A DNA stretch of 64,000 nucleotides. Source: UBA7703 sp963667195 (lineage in GTDB: Bacteria > Bacillota > Clostridia > Christensenellales > CAG-138). Below are positions 49,619 through 58,327 of the stretch, one piece after another (positions within the stretch are counted from its first letter, which is position 1; each line of letters begins with the position of its first letter). Location: assembly GCA_963667195.1 (NCBI GenBank), contig OY762962.1, positions 2,480,001 through 2,544,000 of the forward strand, read 5' to 3'. Below the pieces are notes generated by a model. It did not search any database. It had not been told where the DNA came from and saw nothing but the letters and a program-made list of their open reading frames with translations. The position numbers were made by a program, and so were the translations under genes.

Positions 49619-50251
49619 ATGGAACAGAGCAAGCAAACAACAAAACAAACAATCTGCTGGAACTGCGCGCGGGCTCTGCTTCGCATAGGCGTTTGCTGTT
49701 CGTGGTCGCTGTACTTTCAGCCCGTGCCAGGATGGACTGCCGTTCGAAGCGACCTTTCTTACGGAATCAGAGGGAAAGAACGAACGAACGAATCGTATAT
49801 CGTCACAAAATGCCCGCGCTTTCTAAGCGACGCGGACTATCAAAAACAAATCAAAAAACAGGAGGAACTAAAAATGGATCAGCAAATCAACACCAGCAAC
49901 ACGCCGAGGATGGATCGTTTCGACCGCAACTCAAAGCTGGTCGTAAACGCAATCATCGTCAAAGCAAAAATCATTCTGCTGCCGGCTGTCGATGATTTTG
50001 ACGTCGGAACGACCTATGCCGCGTTTCTCAGCCGTGATGGCAAGCGGATCGAGCTTGTCAAGGATAAGGACGGGTACACCGTGAGCAGTACCGGCCGCGG
50101 CGGCGCCGGGCGCGTGATCCGCTGCGAAGTGCTTGGAGAAGCGATGAAGAAGCGCGGCACTGTGCTTCCGCAGACCGCACCCCTACAGCGCACAGATGCG
50201 GGCAGATGGTTCGCCGAACTGAAAGCAGAACCGGTGGAGGAAAAGCAATGA
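49619..50251 (+). CDS. two-part phage protein with strong internal start
   Basis: 210 aa from ATG 49619 (AAGGAG upstream). Residues 1-85 resemble a small Cys-containing phage protein (CWNCARALL, CSWSLYFQPVPGW, IVTKCPRF). A second unit from residue 86 starts MDQQINTSNTP behind AGGAGG (49862-49867) at ATG 49874, in the same frame with no stop between. Either it is a fusion, or two proteins (210 and 125 aa) are made. Confidence 0.6.
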   Translation: MEQSKQTTKQTICWNCARALLRIGVCCSWSLYFQPVPGWTAVRSDLSYGIRGKERTNESYIVTKCPRFLSDADYQKQIKKQEELKMDQQINTSNTPRMDRFDRNSKLVVNAIIVKAKIILLPAVDDFDVGTTYAAFLSRDGKRIELVKDKDGYTVSSTGRGGAGRVIRCEVLGEAMKKRGTVLPQTAPLQRTDAGRWFAELKAEPVEEKQ

Positions 50252-50523
50252 ACGCGACGTCATTCAAAGAACAGAACCACACCCTCACGCGCCCGGTCGA
50301 CATGACGGAAGAGCAGTGCAGCTCGTTGGACGTCTACACGGACGGGACCACATGCGTCAGCTGCTGGCGGTTGACGCTTCGCGAACGGCTGTCCGCGCTA
50401 TTCTTCGGGCGCTGCTGGCTCGGCGTTCGCGGCGGGACAACGCAACCGCCTGTGTGGATCATGTGCAGCCGCAGCGCGTTCCAGAAGCCTAAACGCGAGA
50501 AACGTGTGGAGAAAAATGAGTAA
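50248..50523 (+). CDS. 91-aa conserved phage protein
   Basis: ATGA overlap with the previous gene, GGTGGAGG upstream. VSCWRLTLRERLSALFFGRCWL and TQPPVWI match a small protein family common in phages, of unknown function. The C-terminus is basic. Confidence 0.65.
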   Translation: MNATSFKEQNHTLTRPVDMTEEQCSSLDVYTDGTTCVSCWRLTLRERLSALFFGRCWLGVRGGTTQPPVWIMCSRSAFQKPKREKRVEKNE

Positions 50524-50854
50524 AGTCTATTTTGCAGAAGTCGACGAAGACTATGGCGGCGTATATATCGCCGGGCCAAACATCAAAGAGGCGAAGAAGA
50601 TTGCGCGGCGGCATGAAATCTGTGACAACATCGACAGATACACCGATCTAAAAATCAGGATGTGCCGAAAAGATGGAAAGCCTGTCCGCATTGATCATCT
50701 CGGAGAGCTCGACATTGACCAAATACTCAGCGCCGGGCTTGCATGGTGGAGTTGCCCGAACTGCGACGGCAACAACTTCAAAACAGATGGCCATCCCTGC
50801 AACTATATTTGCCGTGATTGCGGACACACAGAAGAAATCCCGTATCTTGAATAG
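50516..50854 (+). CDS. 112-aa zinc-ribbon phage protein
   Basis: ATG 50516 overlaps the preceding gene by 8 bp. The C-terminal CPNCDGNNFK ... CRDCGHTEE is a four-Cys zinc ribbon. The N-terminal half is YFAEVDEDYGGVYIAGPNIKEAKKIA. Unknown role. Confidence 0.65.
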   Translation: MSKVYFAEVDEDYGGVYIAGPNIKEAKKIARRHEICDNIDRYTDLKIRMCRKDGKPVRIDHLGELDIDQILSAGLAWWSCPNCDGNNFKTDGHPCNYICRDCGHTEEIPYLE

Positions 50855-50874
50855 CGGGAGAGGGAGCGGAATAG

Positions 50875-51123
50875 ATGAAAGCGATTTACGATGCACCGAG
50901 AGATTGCCAATTGTGCTTAGACGCGCCGTTCGATGGTGCGCCGCCGTGCAATGAGTGCATAAAAGACCACAGACGTGAAGTAGAAATCGTTTCGACGCAC
51001 GCGGGAGTTTTCGGAGCAAAAGCCGTCATTATTGACGCAGGAGAATTAAAGCAAGTTCCGGCCTCAACGCTTCGAGTTTTTGACGCCGCCGATGCGGGGA
51101 AGGGAGAACCCCATGCCAATTAA
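50875..51123 (+). CDS. 82-aa Cys-rich phage protein
   Basis: ATG 50875. CQLCLDAPFDGAPPCNEC gives a probable zinc-binding knuckle at the N-terminus; the rest is a small beta/alpha unit. It overlaps the next gene by 11 bp. No family recognised. Confidence 0.5.
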   Translation: MKAIYDAPRDCQLCLDAPFDGAPPCNECIKDHRREVEIVSTHAGVFGAKAVIIDAGELKQVPASTLRVFDAADAGKGEPHAN

Positions 51124-51525
51124 GAACTACACATCCAACGTGGATTGCTACACGAGCCTCGGAGAGCTGCAGGGAGCTCTCGCGCGCGGCGGTGCAAATA
51201 AGATTCTTGTCGACTATGAGGGCGGCAAACCCACAGGCGTCACCTTCATGCTGCAGACCGTCCATGGCCCACAGGGGTTCGCGCTGCCGGCCAACGTTGA
51301 CGGCGTCATGGAAGTGTTTCGCCGGCAGAAGGTGCGCGCGGATCGAGATCAGGCGGAGCGTACCGCATGGCGCAACATCCGCGACTGGGGCTCGCGCAGA
51401 TGGCGTTCATTGAGTCCGGCGCGGTCAAGATGGACGAAGTGTTCCTTCCGTACCTATCGAACGGAAAGAAGACGCTGTATCAGCTGTACCAGGGCGGGCT
51501 GCTCCAGCTGCCGGAAGGGAAATAA
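51113..51525 (+). pseudogene. phage protein with C-terminal frameshift
   Basis: From ATG 51113 the frame is normal to AERTAWRNIRDW (about 51390). It then becomes Arg/Cys-rich noise, whereas the -1 frame continues as LAQMAFIESGAVKMDEVFLPYLSNG and LLQLPEGK, ending TAA at 51523-51525. One base is missing at the GGGG of about 51387-51390. The restored protein (about 137 aa) matches a common phage family (AW..L.DW..AQMA). The intact gene ends directly before the next ATG at 51526, supporting the -1 frame as the true one. Confidence 0.7.
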
Positions 51526-51828
51526 ATGATGGATGAGAATTTAAGAGAAAAACACCATATGGCAGGCAAAACAGTAATACTGTCTTGCAAAGATGACCCA
51601 GATCACCTTAACGGAGCCCCGTTCATTATTGAGGATTGGCAAATCAATGTGTTCGGGAAGTCATGGATGTTTTGCGACGGAAACCCTGCAGCGCTAAAGT
51701 ATGCAATTCGATCGTCTATGGCTGGGTTGCCGTTAGATAACGAAGTTGTTTACGGGAAAGACGCGCGAACAGGACTTGGGCACATTGTGCATATCAGCGA
51801 GCTTACGGAAGCGGAGGAAAAGCCATGA
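51526..51828 (+). CDS. 100-aa phage protein, unknown
   Basis: ATG 51526 (or 51529) with GGAAGGG upstream, starting immediately after the restored stop of the previous gene. The beta-rich body contains FIIEDWQINVFGKSWMF and the end is acidic. ATGA overlap with the next gene. Confidence 0.6.
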   Translation: MMDENLREKHHMAGKTVILSCKDDPDHLNGAPFIIEDWQINVFGKSWMFCDGNPAALKYAIRSSMAGLPLDNEVVYGKDARTGLGHIVHISELTEAEEKP

Positions 51829-52163
51829 GTGACCAAGAAAAAATGGCAAAGGACGTTGTAGCCGCGCTACGGATACAGGCGAATCCGAATAGGTGTGGAG
51901 GGATTTTCTGTACTGACTGTCCTGTCAGGCGTCTTGGAATTCCGATATCGCCGGATTGCGGAACAACCTGCAATGAAGCAACCTCAACAGCCGCCGCAGA
52001 CCTTATCGAATCCCTGCAGCGCGAGCGGCAGGAACCGGAGCCGCTGACGTGTAGCGGATGCGAGTGGCAACCCAAAATGATGGGCGTTACGCGATGCGAG
52101 CGGTGCAAAAGATTCCCGCTACTGACCGACCGTTACCAACCGAAAGGAGAAGCTACAACATGA
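51825..52163 (+). CDS. 112-aa Cys-rich phage protein
   Basis: ATGA overlaps at both ends. Nine Cys residues, including CGGIFCTDCP and CSGCEWQPKMMGVTRCERC, suggest two small zinc sites. The first 20 residues are helical. Unknown role. Confidence 0.6.
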   Translation: MSDQEKMAKDVVAALRIQANPNRCGGIFCTDCPVRRLGIPISPDCGTTCNEATSTAAADLIESLQRERQEPEPLTCSGCEWQPKMMGVTRCERCKRFPLLTDRYQPKGEATT

Positions 52164-52909
52164 AAAAGCATGAAGCCATAGAGCGCATCAAGGAGCATAT
52201 GCGAATCCACGGGATCGGTCAACCTCCGCACGTCTACATTGCCGAAGCACTGAATTTAGCAATCGACGCGCTCGAAAATTCTGATCCGGCATGGAAACCG
52301 TGCAGCGCTCAGCTGCCGAAGAGCGGATTGATTGAGGAAAGCGGGCACAACAAAGAATATCTTGTGACGGTTAAGCGCGATAGCGGTTATGCATATCGAA
52401 CGATAGCAACGCGGATAGAGGGATGCTGGCATACCGAAACAGGGTTTGATTTTGAGGATGATGAGACGATCATCGCATGGCAACCGATCCCTGACCCCTA
52501 CAACCCCACGAAAAAGGTTGACCATATTGTTGACGCCAACAAAAAGGTCGATCAGACTGTAGCGACCGGCAGCACCTCGGACGGCTACCACACCTTTGAT
52601 GAACTCTACCGTCACCGCGGGATCCTCTTCGCGCTGATCTGCGCGGATCACAAAGATATCGCATGGAAGTCGCTCAAGCACAGCGACGGCACGATGTACC
52701 CTGGTATGTTCCTGTGCGGCATCGACACGCCATATGGACAGGCGACGTATCACATGGATCTCAATCCATTCTGGAACCTGATTCAGGTGAAGGAGCTGCA
52801 CGCCGCGCCGGAGTGGGACGGACACACGCCTGATATGGCGCTGAACCGCATTGCGGCAATGGCAGCGGACAGGTTCGTCCCCCTCGAGAACGGGGTTGTT
52901 GAAGACTAA
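52160..52909 (+). CDS. DUF551-type plus WDGH-domain phage protein
   Basis: 249 aa, ATG 52160 with AAAGGAG upstream. A helical start is followed by WKPCSAQLPKSG ... IIAWQPIPDPY (DUF551-like, about 45-115). The C-terminal 100 residues with YHTFDELYRHRGILFALI, DTPYGQATYHMD and the APEWDGHTPD motif are a WDGH domain, a frequent phage module of unknown role. Confidence 0.7.
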   Translation: MKKHEAIERIKEHMRIHGIGQPPHVYIAEALNLAIDALENSDPAWKPCSAQLPKSGLIEESGHNKEYLVTVKRDSGYAYRTIATRIEGCWHTETGFDFEDDETIIAWQPIPDPYNPTKKVDHIVDANKKVDQTVATGSTSDGYHTFDELYRHRGILFALICADHKDIAWKSLKHSDGTMYPGMFLCGIDTPYGQATYHMDLNPFWNLIQVKELHAAPEWDGHTPDMALNRIAAMAADRFVPLENGVVED

Positions 52910-52944
52910 GCAACGCGCGCGGCCGCGCAGGAGGTGAGAGTAGA

Positions 52945-53370
52945 ATGACGCTTGAGCAGCTGGACCAATACGGGAAACTCAAAACGCGCTGGGGCGTTCT
53001 GGACCGTAAAATTAGGGAGCAGAATAAAGAGAAAGTGGATTGCGTTGTTGACATTGTGGAAGGGTCAAACAAATCCTTTCCGTTCCAGCGGGTCCATTTC
53101 AGCGTCGCCGGTCTGGATCCGGAGCAAATGCAGCGCAAGTCCCTGCAGGTCCACGGATGGATTTGCGAGATGGATGAAATTGAAGCCGACATGAGGCAAA
53201 TCGAAAATTACATTGCCGGCGTTTGGGATCCCATCGTGAAAACTGCCATGGAGCTCTACTACATCACCGGGGCGACGTGGTCAATGACATCAACAGAGAT
53301 ATACGGAAACGCTGCGCAAAACGATGCTCTGCGGATGGCAGTTCAGCGTTATGTGAAAAATAACCCATAA
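52945..53370 (+). CDS. RinA/ArpU-like late transcription regulator candidate
   Basis: 141 aa, ATG 52945 behind AGGAGGTGA. It has a helical N-terminus, EADMRQIENYIAGV and a sigma-like C-terminal helix-turn-helix region (TSTEIYGNAAQNDALRMAVQRYV). Small proteins of this type directly before the terminase act as late-gene activators in Gram-positive phages. The following promoter/terminator pair is a plausible target. The assignment rests on position and general pattern. Confidence 0.6.
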   Translation: MTLEQLDQYGKLKTRWGVLDRKIREQNKEKVDCVVDIVEGSNKSFPFQRVHFSVAGLDPEQMQRKSLQVHGWICEMDEIEADMRQIENYIAGVWDPIVKTAMELYYITGATWSMTSTEIYGNAAQNDALRMAVQRYVKNNP

Positions 53371-53414
53371 AAGCATGGTTAACGAAAATCTGTTCGTTTT
53401 GTTCGCTTTTGAGG

Positions 53415-53477
53415 TGTTATAATCGAAGCATAGAAATAGCGTTTAAACAGACCCGCTGCGCGCGGGCCTGTTTTTTT
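53415..53477 (+). promoter_or_regulatory. putative late promoter followed by intrinsic terminator
   Basis: Extended -10 TGTTATAAT (53415-53423), no clear -35, start near 53430. About 15 nt later a 12-bp stem with one mismatch (53445-53456 with 53462-53472) and seven T (53471-53477) form a strong terminator, ending just before the first possible small-terminase ATG (53478). The arrangement resembles lambda pR'-tR'. Confidence 0.6.
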
Positions 53478-53504
53478 ATGCGCAAAAAACGGCGGGTGGT
53501 GACC

Positions 53505-54203
53505 ATGGCGCGCGGAAAAATGGAATACTGGGCATCCCCGGAGGGGCTGCGCCAGCTGGAAGCATGGACGGAAGAGAAGCTGACTGACGTGCAGATTGCT
53601 GCTAACGTCGGCGTTTCCCGCTCCACGCTTAGCGAGTGGAAGAAAAAGAACGCGCAAATTGCGGACGCGCTGGATTTCTCCGAGGAGAAAGTGAATCGCA
53701 AGAAGTTTGAATATTGGATGTCGCCTGACGGCATGCTGCTGGTGCGTGCCTGGGCGCGTGACGGGCTCACGGATGAAGAACTCGCGGAGAAACTTGGCGT
53801 CGCGCGGTCGACGCTCTCGGCGTGGAAGATCAAGTTTCCAACGTTTGCGGCATTGCTGTCACAGACGAAAGAGATCGTCGACGTGGAAGCGGAGAACTCG
53901 CTCATCAAAATGGTGAACGGGTATGGATATACCGAGCAAACGGCTATCAAAGTGAAAACAGAGTGGTACGATCCGGACACGGGAAAAAAGACACTCACCA
54001 CCGAGGAAGTGCTGGTCGTTGACTTGCAGAAATGGCAGCCGGCTGACGTGAAGGCGGCAATCTTCTTCCTGAAGAACCGCGCCGGAAAGCGTTGGAAGGA
54101 AAAGCAGATCATCGAAGTCAACGATCTGAAGAAGAGCGGAGTCAAGTTCACCTTTGAAAAGCTTCCGGACGCCGTGGTGTCGGAGGATGAAATCATGGGG
54201 TAG
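53505..54203 (+). CDS. terS: terminase small subunit-like protein with duplicated HTH
   Basis: 232 aa from ATG 53505 (GGTGGTG upstream; ATG 53478 in frame is inside the terminator region). Two similar helix-turn-helix units: residues about 6-50 (LTDVQIAANVGVSRSTLSEWK) and 67-112 (LTDEELAEKLGVARSTLSAWK). Then an oligomerisation/C-terminal part ending VVSEDEIMG. Small terminases bind pac/cos DNA by such domains. The position before the large subunit fits. Confidence 0.75.
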   Translation: MARGKMEYWASPEGLRQLEAWTEEKLTDVQIAANVGVSRSTLSEWKKKNAQIADALDFSEEKVNRKKFEYWMSPDGMLLVRAWARDGLTDEELAEKLGVARSTLSAWKIKFPTFAALLSQTKEIVDVEAENSLIKMVNGYGYTEQTAIKVKTEWYDPDTGKKTLTTEEVLVVDLQKWQPADVKAAIFFLKNRAGKRWKEKQIIEVNDLKKSGVKFTFEKLPDAVVSEDEIMG

Positions 54204-54211
54204 ACGGAGTT

Positions 54212-55537
54212 GTGAGCTTGGGATTCGAACCGAATCCAAGGCAAATCGAGTTTTTTCGTGCAAGAACCAGGCACACGGCATATGGCGGCGCGCGCGGCGG
54301 TGGAAAGAGCTGGGCAATGCGCACAAAGCTGGTGATGCTTGCCGGGTATTATAAAGACCTTCAAATTTTGCTGATGCGTCGCACGTTAAACGAGTTGAAT
54401 GAAAACCACACGAAACCGCTGCAAAGTCGGCTTGCGGGAGTCGCAGAGTTCATAAAAGCGGATCGAGTTTTCATTTTCCCGAACGGAAGCCGCATCAAAT
54501 TGGGGTACTGCGACAACGAGCAGGATGTTTACCGCTATCAAGGGCAGGAATACGACGTGATCGGGCTCGAAGAAGCGACAACGTTCACGGAAAGCCAGAT
54601 GCAATTTATCACGACGTGTAATCGATCGATTCGAACGGATTTCACGCCGCGGATGTATTACACCTGCAACCCGGGCGGAGTCGGTCACAGCTGGGTCAAG
54701 CGCCTGTTCATCACGCGGCAGTACAAAGCAAGCGAGCACCCGGAGGATTACTCTTTTGTTCCGGCAAAACTTTCAGACAACACGGTTTTGACCAGGTCAA
54801 ACCCTGAGTACAGGCAAATCCTTGAGAACCTTCCGGATCACCTGCGAAGGGCACACCTTGATGGAGATTGGGATGCGATGGCGGGACAGTTCTTTGAAGA
54901 ATTCCGGCGCGACAAACATGTGATCAAGCCGTTCGAGATTCCGAAGAGCTGGCGAAGATTTCGAAGCATGGACTGGGGCTACGCGGATCCGTGTGCAACG
55001 CTTTGGTTTGCAGTGTCCCCTAAAGGCCGCGTTTATGTTTATCGGGAACGATATAAAAACAAAGTCCTTGCAAAAGACGTCGCGCGGGATATCCGAAATC
55101 TTTCGGGTGCGGAGCCGATAGCGTACACCGCAGCGTCACCGGATATGTGGCAGGAGCGCGGGAACACGGATATTGCAGGATATACGATCGCAGAAGCATT
55201 CGCGGAGAATGGCGTTCCGTTGATCAAGGCGGACAACACGCGCGGCTCAGGTTGGCAGCGTGTGCGGTACTATCTTGCGGATATGGAAGACGGTTTTCCG
55301 AGGATGCTTATTTTTAACACCTGCGAAAACCTGATCCGAACGATTCCGGAAATGATCTACGATCCGCATTTTGTTGAGGATGTTGCGGATAATCTCGAAG
55401 ACCACGCGCCGGAGGCTCTTCGATACGGCTTGATGTCGCGACCGGCGCCGACGATCATCACGATACCACCAGAACCAAAACCGTACGATCCGTTCGACCT
55501 CAATATAAGAGGCGGAAATGGATTCTACAGCGCATAG
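54212..55537 (+). CDS. terL: terminase large subunit
   Basis: 441 aa. The ATPase domain has Walker A YGGARGGGKS and Walker B VIGLEEAT, coupling motif TCNPGG; the nuclease domain has MDWGYADP and later Asp residues (TAASPDMW, HFVEDVADN). GTG 54212 is listed, but TTG 54218 has the better distance (8 nt) from GGAG. It packages DNA into the prohead. Confidence 0.93.
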   Translation: MSLGFEPNPRQIEFFRARTRHTAYGGARGGGKSWAMRTKLVMLAGYYKDLQILLMRRTLNELNENHTKPLQSRLAGVAEFIKADRVFIFPNGSRIKLGYCDNEQDVYRYQGQEYDVIGLEEATTFTESQMQFITTCNRSIRTDFTPRMYYTCNPGGVGHSWVKRLFITRQYKASEHPEDYSFVPAKLSDNTVLTRSNPEYRQILENLPDHLRRAHLDGDWDAMAGQFFEEFRRDKHVIKPFEIPKSWRRFRSMDWGYADPCATLWFAVSPKGRVYVYRERYKNKVLAKDVARDIRNLSGAEPIAYTAASPDMWQERGNTDIAGYTIAEAFAENGVPLIKADNTRGSGWQRVRYYLADMEDGFPRMLIFNTCENLIRTIPEMIYDPHFVEDVADNLEDHAPEALRYGLMSRPAPTIITIPPEPKPYDPFDLNIRGGNGFYSA

Positions 55538-55547
55538 GAGGAAATAT

Positions 55548-57323
55548 ATGGGAATCGGAACTGCTGTCAAGAAAGCTGCTACCGGCATCGCATCAACGTT
55601 AGGATTAAAAACCGAACAGAACCCAGAAGAAAGTGAAAAGGGGAAGATGCTGAACGATCCGGATTTCGTGCAAAAAGCATACGCGCTTTATAAGGAGTTC
55701 GAGAGCGCATACACAGGGGAACGGGCGCGTATTGATCGGTGCGAATTATATTACAACAACAAGCACTGGGAGGAAGTTGGGAAGAAAGATACAAACGAAC
55801 CGCGCCCAGTCACTCCGTCGCTTCATTCGGCGATTGAAAGCGCGCAGGCGGAATTCATTGACCGTTTTCCGCAAGTAAGCATTCTACCGCAAACGAAGGA
55901 AGATACAGCGGTTGCAGAGATCGTCTCCGCTCTGATTCAAAAGAATCACGATTCCGCGCATTACAAGAAAGAGTATGGGCACCTAGTCCACGATCTGCTT
56001 GTAAGCGGATATTGCGTTCAAGAAGTGGGATATGATGTTCGCGCGAATCGCGGTCTCGGCGGGGCGTTTATTCGGCATGTCGACGTGTACAACATCATGT
56101 TTGATCCGCTGGCGACGAAAGACATCCAGGATAGCCGCGGAATATTCAAGGTGTTTCCTCGAACGATCGAATCAATTGAGCAGGAGTACCCAGCGTACGC
56201 GGGACAAATCTCGACAGATGCGACGGTAGCTCCCCGCGACAAAACAATCACATTTGACAGCACCAAATGCACGCTTTTTCTCGAATACTGGTGGCGTGAA
56301 TTTGATCCAAGAATGTATGAAGGCGTAGGAGGATATCGCGTTCACATGGCACAGCTTGCCGGGCAGCAATTGCTTGGTGACAGTCGTATAGAACTTCCTG
56401 AAGGGTACTTTGCTGACGGGGAATACCCGTTCGTTGTCACGTATTTATTCGAGCGCAAAGGCACCCCTCTTGGGACTGGAATGGTTGACGTACACGGCGA
56501 TCAGCAGCTGATGGCTGACAAACTCGATCAGCAGGTTGCGATCAACGCCGTGATGGCAGGAAAGCCAAAACTACTTATAGCCGAGAACAGCGGGTTTGAC
56601 ATCGATGATCTGCGGGATTTCAGCAAGCAGGTGCATAAGGGAACGACAACAAACGGAATTGAGTGGCTGGTTACACCGCCGCTTCCGGACTATTTGCTCG
56701 GGCACATTGAAACTAAGCGACAGAATATGTATGAGACCAGCGGGGCAAATGATGTTAGCCAGGGCAATATGAATGCGGGAGTAACATCGGCCCGTGCAAT
56801 CGCGTCGCTACAGAGTGCGTCGAACAAGCGCACACGTACTGTTTCCGATCGCATGATGGATGATTTCAAATGTGCTGTGAACAAGGAGATGGAGGCAGAA
56901 CGGGAATTCAATGTTGTCACCCGTGAAGTTTTGATCAAGAAGGAGGGCGAACAGCAGCGCGCGGCATTCGATTCTAAAATGATGTGGCGCAAAACCGAGA
57001 CAGGCGCTGAAGTCCCGATGGAGTTTGAAATCAGCATCAAAGTTGAGGTTGAGAACAAGTGGTCTACTGAGGTTCACAACGACTTTATTCTCAGAGCGGT
57101 CGAGGCGGGCGTTCTCACAAAAGAGCAAGGATTTGAATTAATGATCATCGACGGAAAAGAAGCGATTCTTGCGAAGATGAAAGAGAATCCACCCGCGGTG
57201 GATCCTGCGCTGCAGGCGGAGCAGCAAGCAGCACAGCAAGCAACACAGCAAGCCGGGCAGCAGCAGACGCAGCTTGCCGGGAAGTTACAACAGATGCAAC
57301 CACCAGAAACGGTGACGGCATAA
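55548..57323 (+). CDS. portal protein
   Basis: 591 aa, ATG 55548 behind AGGAGG. Typical portal features: RPVTPSLHSAIESAQAEFIDRFP, a GTPLGTGMVDVHGDQQLMADKLD segment, and a long C-terminal helix region ending in a Gln-rich tail (about 560-591). Position between terminase and scaffold is diagnostic. The dodecameric ring would anchor the short tail. Confidence 0.88.
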   Translation: MGIGTAVKKAATGIASTLGLKTEQNPEESEKGKMLNDPDFVQKAYALYKEFESAYTGERARIDRCELYYNNKHWEEVGKKDTNEPRPVTPSLHSAIESAQAEFIDRFPQVSILPQTKEDTAVAEIVSALIQKNHDSAHYKKEYGHLVHDLLVSGYCVQEVGYDVRANRGLGGAFIRHVDVYNIMFDPLATKDIQDSRGIFKVFPRTIESIEQEYPAYAGQISTDATVAPRDKTITFDSTKCTLFLEYWWREFDPRMYEGVGGYRVHMAQLAGQQLLGDSRIELPEGYFADGEYPFVVTYLFERKGTPLGTGMVDVHGDQQLMADKLDQQVAINAVMAGKPKLLIAENSGFDIDDLRDFSKQVHKGTTTNGIEWLVTPPLPDYLLGHIETKRQNMYETSGANDVSQGNMNAGVTSARAIASLQSASNKRTRTVSDRMMDDFKCAVNKEMEAEREFNVVTREVLIKKEGEQQRAAFDSKMMWRKTETGAEVPMEFEISIKVEVENKWSTEVHNDFILRAVEAGVLTKEQGFELMIIDGKEAILAKMKENPPAVDPALQAEQQAAQQATQQAGQQQTQLAGKLQQMQPPETVTA

Positions 57324-57360
57324 ATAAAAGGCGTTGACGGCCTAACAAACGGTCATGAAG

Positions 57361-57382
57361 AGCGGGGAATAACCCCGCTTTT
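57361..57382 (+). terminator. weak terminator/attenuator hairpin between portal and scaffold genes
   Basis: AGCGGGG-AATAA-CCCCGCT (57361-57379) followed by TTTC. The short T tract suggests partial termination or mRNA processing rather than a full stop. Confidence 0.5.
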
Positions 57383-57397
57383 CATATGGAGAAAAGT

Positions 57398-58309
57398 ATG
57401 GAAGACACGGTCAATATGGCAGCCGATCAGGGTGCCACGGCAGGATTTGCCAATGAGTCCGCCTCCGATTTCGCGTTTCCGGCCGAGCCCGCAGCGCAAC
57501 CCGCTGCTGCTCAGGCAACGCAATCTGCGGGGCAAAAGGGCGCCGGTGCGGTTGACGCGCAGCGGTCGGCTGACGCGCGGGGCAATGAGCCGCGCAGAGA
57601 CTTCCCGAACAGGTTCCAGAACCAAAGGCCGCAAAAGGATATTGGTAAAGCTTTCGGCAAGGAAAGCGACCGTGTCCGCACTCAGGAACAGCGCAAATAT
57701 GAGGAGAAGCTGGCGGCAGACCCTCAGCGCAAGCTTGCAGACCTGATGATTTCTGACGTCATGAGAAGCAAGGGGATCACTCGCGAGCAAGCACTGACCG
57801 AGATCGAGAACGGTTTCTTCGCATCTATCGCAGAGCGTGAAGGCATTTCGATCGGCATGGCTCGCATGCTCTATGCGCAAGAGCAGCAAGCGAACCAGCG
57901 CGCGGCAATGCAACAGGACCCTGTTCAGGAGAACCCACAGAGCGCACAGCAGCAGGGGCAACAGGACAACGGAGAAGTGGATCACGCTCAGGAGATCCTT
58001 GAAGAGCTTGCGACGATGGATCTCCCGGAAGGGTTTGACCTTGAGGCGGCGGGGGCAGACATCGAGTTTGCAAAACTGCTTCTGCAATATCCGACAAGCG
58101 CAGCGGTTCGTATTTATGCGGCGGAGCAACGCGCGCAAAGCGCAGCGAGCGAAGCCGAAAAAGCGCCGCAGCAGGTGGCGGATCAGTTGAGATCACGCGC
58201 GGCGGTGCCGCAATCCTCGCGTTCATCGGCGGTGGCGGGGCCGCCTGACTTTGCGCACATGACCCGCGAAGAATTCAAGAAATACCAGAAAGAACACAAT
58301 CTAACCTAA
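57398..58309 (+). CDS. scaffolding protein
   Basis: 303 aa, ATG 57398 (GGAG 6 nt upstream). It is Ala/Gln/Glu-rich and helical throughout, with low-complexity N-terminus and a C-terminal helix MTREEFKKYQKEHNLT. Such composition directly before the capsid gene is typical of phage scaffolds, which direct prohead assembly. Confidence 0.75.
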   Translation: MEDTVNMAADQGATAGFANESASDFAFPAEPAAQPAAAQATQSAGQKGAGAVDAQRSADARGNEPRRDFPNRFQNQRPQKDIGKAFGKESDRVRTQEQRKYEEKLAADPQRKLADLMISDVMRSKGITREQALTEIENGFFASIAEREGISIGMARMLYAQEQQANQRAAMQQDPVQENPQSAQQQGQQDNGEVDHAQEILEELATMDLPEGFDLEAAGADIEFAKLLLQYPTSAAVRIYAAEQRAQSAASEAEKAPQQVADQLRSRAAVPQSSRSSAVAGPPDFAHMTREEFKKYQKEHNLT

Positions 58310-58327
58310 CCAAGGAGGTAACAGAAA

